From: JBOHRN01 sp050732775 | Lineage (GTDB): Bacteria > Gemmatimonadota > Gemmatimonadetes > Longimicrobiales > Longimicrobiaceae | Assembly (NCBI GenBank): GCA_050732775.1 | Contig: JBOHRN010000015.1 | Coordinates: forward strand, 1-53,839 | DNA length: 53,839 bases | Direction of reading: 5' to 3' | Part shown: positions 51,239 through 53,839 of the stretch, one piece after another | Layout of the letters: each line of letters starts with the position of its first letter | How positions within the stretch are numbered: position 1 is the first letter of the stretch | Made by a program: the position numbers and the translations under genes | Notes under the pieces: generated by a model | Seen by the model: the letters and a program-made list of their open reading frames with translations, nothing else | Told to the model about the DNA's origin: nothing | Database searches by the model: none

Positions 51239-52137
51239 CCCTCCAGTTCCGGTGAGTCCGCTCTTGAAAGGGTGTAGTAGCACGGGCCCGCCGCGCCATC
51301 CCGGTAAAAACCGGCCACCCTGTAGCCCCTTTCCAGGTACCAGAGAAACGCTCGCCGCGTCGTGGCCCGCCAGCGCCCCGCTTGCTCCAGCGAGACCCTC
51401 TGGACTGACTGGATGTCAGCGGGAATCTGTATCCGCACGATGGGCGCCGCCGCTGGCGCCGGTCCCATGCCCGCCGGCCGGTCGCCATCTCCCGCGGCCA
51501 GGTTCACGATGGGGGTGTCGCTGAGGCCCGACCGTGGCGCGGGAGGCCCCGTGAGATTCGCCTCGGATGCAATCTCCCACACCACGATGAAGCGATCCGT
51601 TCCCAGCCCACGGTGCAGGGTGCTGTCGGTGTCGCCGTACATATCGGGAACGTACTCTATCACCCGTACCCCCAACCGGTTCAGATTCAGATGGGCGTTG
51701 CGGGACACCAGTGGGTCGAAGGTCCAGTATGCCCGCTCGACGCCGAGCGGCAGGAGCAGCTCCCTCTGAAACTCCTTGAGGCGCCGGCCCAAGCCGAGGT
51801 TGCGTGCCTCCTCGCTTACCGCGAGCATGTCTGACCAGTGGACCAGCCGCCCGTCTTCGACCCCGGTAATCCCGAAGACGAAACCCAGGAGCCGCCCATC
51901 GGCATCGAACGCGCCGGCCGTGACGCCTCCGATGCGTTGGCTGACCTTCAGCATGGTGAGCGGTACCAGCTCGCTGAACGCCGGGCCCCAGATTTCCTTC
52001 TGGAGCTCGACACAGGCCGCGTACTCCTCCTGCGTGCGCAGCCGGCGCAGCTCGATACGGGCCGCGGCTACTGGCGCAGACGAGGCGGCGGCGCTTTCGC
52101 CGCGGCGAAGCGCGGCTCCGGGGAGTTGATCCATCAT
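51235..52137 (-). CDS. GNAT family N-acyltransferase (COG3375-like)
   Basis: A 300-residue protein with an N-terminal GNAT fold: LRRLRTQEEYAACVELQKEIWG, LGFVFGITGVEDGRLVHWSDMLAVSEEARNLGLGRRLK (the acyl-CoA loop) and VERAYWTFDPLVSRNAHLNLNRLGV. The C-terminal half (about residues 190-300) belongs to the same family and ends in RRAFLWYLERGYRVAGFYR. This group is repeatedly encoded beside NSAR/OSBS racemases; in Geobacillus the partner is a succinyl-CoA:D-amino-acid N-succinyltransferase. It starts at the ATG at 52137 (another at 52134) with no clear ribosome-binding site and is the first gene of the operon, downstream of a promoter with GGTATACC operator sites. Confidence 0.85.
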   Translation of the reverse strand: MMDQLPGAALRRGESAAASSAPVAAARIELRRLRTQEEYAACVELQKEIWGPAFSELVPLTMLKVSQRIGGVTAGAFDADGRLLGFVFGITGVEDGRLVHWSDMLAVSEEARNLGLGRRLKEFQRELLLPLGVERAYWTFDPLVSRNAHLNLNRLGVRVIEYVPDMYGDTDSTLHRGLGTDRFIVVWEIASEANLTGPPAPRSGLSDTPIVNLAAGDGDRPAGMGPAPAAAPIVRIQIPADIQSVQRVSLEQAGRWRATTRRAFLWYLERGYRVAGFYRDGAAGPCYYTLSRADSPELEG

Positions 52138-52195
52138 GCGCGGGCGTTGAGTTGGGTGCCACCCGGTACCGCGCGGCTTCGCGGCGGGAGCCCCA

Positions 52196-52224
52196 TATAT
52201 AACTGGTATTCTGGTATTCTGCAA
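52196..52224 (-). promoter_or_regulatory. Candidate promoter of the GNAT-racemase operon, with repeated GGTATT in the spacer
   Basis: On the minus strand TTGCAG (52224-52219) and TATATA (52201-52196) are separated by exactly 17 bases, a good sigma70-type promoter about 60 bases upstream of the GNAT start codon. The spacer holds two tandem copies of an 8-base unit (AATACCAG, read on the minus strand). These are GGTATT half-sites on the plus strand and look like regulator-binding positions. Confidence 0.6.
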
Positions 52225-52233
52225 GGTATACCT
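52224..52233. promoter_or_regulatory. GGTATACC palindrome upstream of the GNAT operon
   Basis: AGGTATACCT is a perfect 10-base palindrome. It overlaps the upstream edge of the -35 hexamer of the GNAT-operon promoter and is flanked by further half-sites (GGTATT at 52205 and 52213, AAATACC ending at 52240). The same core occurs on the other side of the GntR gene. FadR-family GntR regulators commonly bind such sites; E. coli NanR, for instance, recognises GGTATA repeats. Confidence 0.6.
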
Positions 52234-52416
52234 AAATACCGGCTGCAGGGTCGAGGAGCGAACGCTTGTCTTCCCGGTGGATTGGCGGTAAACTGTACCC
52301 CGGTGGTGTACCTTCATACACTCCGCCGCTCACCCGGTCATGGTGTGCCGCGGGCAACCTCAACCCGACCCACCTTGGCCAAGCTTCAATCCTCCCGGTC
52401 ACTCGCACCGGAAGAA

Positions 52417-53124
52417 GTGGCATTTGCGACCTCTTCGACCCCCGGTGACCGGATCACGGAAGCGTACGAAAAGCTCCGTGAATTGATCGTTTGGGGCCGC
52501 TTGGCTCCGGGGACCAGGATCATCGAGCGGGATCTCGCCGGGCGGCTGGGCATCAGCCGCACGCCGATCCGGAGTGCCTTGCAACGCCTTCAGCAAGAGG
52601 GCTACGTCACCACAGTGGGGACCGGAAAACAGGCGCGGCTTTCGGTGGCTCCCCTGACCATCGAAGACGCACGCGAGCTCTTCAGCATCGTAGCCAACGT
52701 CGAGGGACTCGCGGCGCGCCGGGCCGCCGAGCTCGCGGCCCCTGCACGCGTCGCGCTGGTCCGTGCTCTGAAACAGCTCAACGGGGATCTGCTGACCGCA
52801 GCGGGCGCGAAGCGACCGGACAGCAACCTCATCTTCGAACTGGATCGGGATTTCCACCGCAGCTACGTGGAGGCGGCCGCCGGACCCCGGCTGCTCTCGC
52901 TACACGACGCGATCAAGCCGCAGGCGGAGCGCTATAACCGGCTGTACACCACGTCGCTGGTGGGAGAAATCCACACCTCCGTTGACGAGCATAACGAGAT
53001 CGTCCAGGCCATCACTTCCGGCGACCCGGACCAGGCCGAGCGCGCCGTGCGCACGAACTTCGGCAACGCCGCCGAACGGTTGAGCGAAGTGATTCGCGCC
53101 CTGGGCGAGCGGGGAAGCTGGTAG
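52417..53124 (+). CDS. GntR family (FadR/FCD) transcriptional regulator
   Basis: A regulator of about 235 residues. The winged-helix domain shows ITEAYEKLRELIVWGRLAPG, then ERDLAGRLGISRTPIRSALQ with the recognition helix, and RLQQEGYV. The C-terminal FCD ligand domain has DRDFHRSYVEAA and VDEHNEIVQAITSGD, whose Asp/His residues bind metal and a carboxylated ligand in this family. The start is uncertain: the frame also has GTG at 52345 and TTG at 52375, but 52417 gives the normal distance to the DNA-binding domain. It diverges from the GNAT-racemase operon and is followed by a TonB receptor, with GGTATACC palindromes at both flanks. Confidence 0.9.
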   Translation: MAFATSSTPGDRITEAYEKLRELIVWGRLAPGTRIIERDLAGRLGISRTPIRSALQRLQQEGYVTTVGTGKQARLSVAPLTIEDARELFSIVANVEGLAARRAAELAAPARVALVRALKQLNGDLLTAAGAKRPDSNLIFELDRDFHRSYVEAAAGPRLLSLHDAIKPQAERYNRLYTTSLVGEIHTSVDEHNEIVQAITSGDPDQAERAVRTNFGNAAERLSEVIRALGERGSW

Positions 53125-53152
53125 GCGGATCGACCTTGCCGGAATAGCTCCC

Positions 53153-53181
53153 TTGCGTGCCGGAGTGAAAGGCTTTATATT
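53153..53181 (+). promoter_or_regulatory. Candidate promoter of the third SusC gene
   Basis: TTGCGT (53153-53158) and TATATT (53176-53181) lie 17 bases apart, a good sigma70 match in an otherwise GC-rich setting. The predicted transcription start (near 53188) falls on the palindrome described next, about 190 bases before the receptor's ATG. This gives the classical geometry of a repressor blocking initiation. Confidence 0.55.
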
Positions 53182-53187
53182 GACCTT

Positions 53188-53199
53188 ATGGTATACCAT
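53188..53199. promoter_or_regulatory. ATGGTATACCAT palindrome at the promoter of the third SusC gene
   Basis: A perfect 12-base palindrome containing the same GGTATACC core as at 52225-52232. It begins about six bases after the -10 hexamer and so would cover the transcription start. It is the second candidate operator of the GntR regulator encoded just upstream. Confidence 0.62.
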
Positions 53200-53376
53200 T
53201 GTATGAGCAACAAGGCATGCCAACTGTCCGCTCTCCCGCCGCGTCGTCAGATCGACAAGCGCCGGCTGCAGCGGTCGTGACAGGTGGCTGGTGGGCTGGC
53301 GAGCACTGGCCGGGTTCGGACCCGCTTGGTCCGGCTTTGGCCGGGAGCCGGAAATACTTTCTCCAGCGAGGCAATC

Positions 53377-53839
53377 ATGCGGCTATTCGTATCTCGAAGT
53401 GACAGGCGATCCTATCGCAGCGACGGACGGTTCTTGCGGCGCTGTGCCCGGCTGCTGGCGTTCACCGCGGGCTTGACCGTGCTGCCCGCCACGGCCGCGG
53501 CCCAAGAGGGCACCGTCGCGGGCACGGTAGTCGATGAGCAGTCGCTCCGCCCGCTGGCGGGTGCCCAAGTGGCGGTAGAGGGCACGGGCCGGGGCACGCT
53601 GGCGAACTCGCGCGGTGAGTTCTTGCTCACCGGGTTGACCGGCGCCGAGGTGTCGCTCCGGGTCACCCTGATTGGCTATCGGACCGTTGACCGCTCCGTG
53701 GAGGTCGGCGCCACGGATCTTCGCATCGCGCTCTCGGAGACGGCGATCGAGCTCGATGAGGTGGTGGTCACGGGCACCGCGGGCGCGGTGGAGCGGCGCT
53801 CGATCGGCAATGCGGTTTCGACGATCGACGCGGCGGCGG
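53377..53839 (+). CDS. SusC/RagA-family TonB-linked receptor (partial, runs off the end)
   Basis: Only the first 154 residues are in the window. A long basic start (MRLFVSRSDRRSYRSDGRF) precedes the signal-peptide core LLAFTAGLTVLPATAAAQE. A carboxypeptidase-regulatory-like domain follows (VAGTVVDEQSLRPLAGAQVA; GEFLLTGLTG), then the TonB-box-like ELDEVVVTGTAGAVERRS. The match to the two complete SusC proteins here is clear. It lies 252 bases after the GntR gene, behind a promoter and a GGTATACC palindrome, so its import function is probably tied to the divergent amino-acid operon. A SusD partner may lie beyond the window. Confidence 0.85.
   Translation, partial: MRLFVSRSDRRSYRSDGRFLRRCARLLAFTAGLTVLPATAAAQEGTVAGTVVDEQSLRPLAGAQVAVEGTGRGTLANSRGEFLLTGLTGAEVSLRVTLIGYRTVDRSVEVGATDLRIALSETAIELDEVVVTGTAGAVERRSIGNAVSTIDAAA

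Noticed and set aside
51838..52416. Long N-terminal extension of the GntR frame
   Set aside because: The extension is antisense to the GNAT gene and crosses its promoter and operators; GntR proteins of this group normally begin 10-30 residues before the DNA-binding domain.
1..53839. CRISPR arrays, tRNA or rRNA genes and complete insertion sequences
   Set aside because: I looked for regularly spaced repeats, cloverleaf-like segments with a TTCGA-type T-loop and paired terminal repeats around transposases, and found none that held up. A tool-based search could still find a diverged case.

Overview
This is a 53.8 kb, GC-rich piece of a Gram-negative chromosome. Three SusC-type TonB-dependent receptors (two with SusD lipoproteins), Tat-type leaders, many GTG starts and 4-bp ATGA/GTGA gene overlaps fit Gemmatimonadota best. 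The phylum is an inference, because the window has no rRNA or other taxonomic marker. I saw no tRNA, rRNA, CRISPR array or complete insertion sequence.

Layout: 0-5.1 kb holds a partial N-formylglutamate amidohydrolase, an outer-membrane barrel protein coupled to a glycerophosphodiester phosphodiesterase, a small lipoprotein and a cation/proton antiporter. 5.2-9.6 kb is a SusC/SusD pair on the minus strand with a promoter and a terminator. 9.7-18.3 kb is a molybdenum-hydroxylase region: Mo and 2Fe-2S subunits (no FAD subunit) and a DUF1460 protein on the minus strand, facing a coupled operon of MocA-like, XdhC-like, CoxI-like and Glu/Leu-dehydrogenase-like genes, followed by a DUF1499 protein, moaB and a Tat-leader remnant. 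18.3-27.4 kb is mostly single metabolic genes: S9 peptidase, Vgb-like propeller, deoxyhypusine-synthase-like enzyme, DUF6941, PQQ-type sugar dehydrogenase, DUF4230, YjbQ, a small membrane protein, dienoyl-CoA-reductase-like SDR and PncC. 27.3-31.4 kb is a MoxR-DUF58-transglutaminase operon. 31.6-37 kb holds an orphan histidine kinase, a lipoprotein, a TPR protein and a TPP riboswitch upstream of thiC. 37-41.8 kb is a decayed, visibly less GC-rich patch: a DUF1326 scrap, a DUF3179 protein, an IS91-type transposase remnant, a methyltransferase and a frameshifted beta-propeller gene. 41.8-46.2 kb is a second SusC/SusD pair. 46.3-53.8 kb is a regulated catabolic locus.

The last locus is the most interesting. 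A minus-strand operon encodes a GNAT acyltransferase, an NSAR/OSBS-type enolase-superfamily racemase, a periplasmic beta-lactamase-fold serine hydrolase, an M20 deacylase and an APC amino-acid permease. GNAT, N-succinylamino-acid racemase and M20 desuccinylase are the three steps of the irreversible D- to L-amino-acid conversion pathway described in Geobacillus kaustophilus. Here they appear joined to a secreted penicillin-recognising-fold enzyme, a permease, a GntR regulator and a TonB receptor. GGTATACC palindromes sit at sigma70-like promoters on both sides of the regulator, suggesting one regulator for both flanks. I propose a D-amino-acid or peptidoglycan-fragment scavenging system. The pathway assignment is homology-based, and the combined system is inference.
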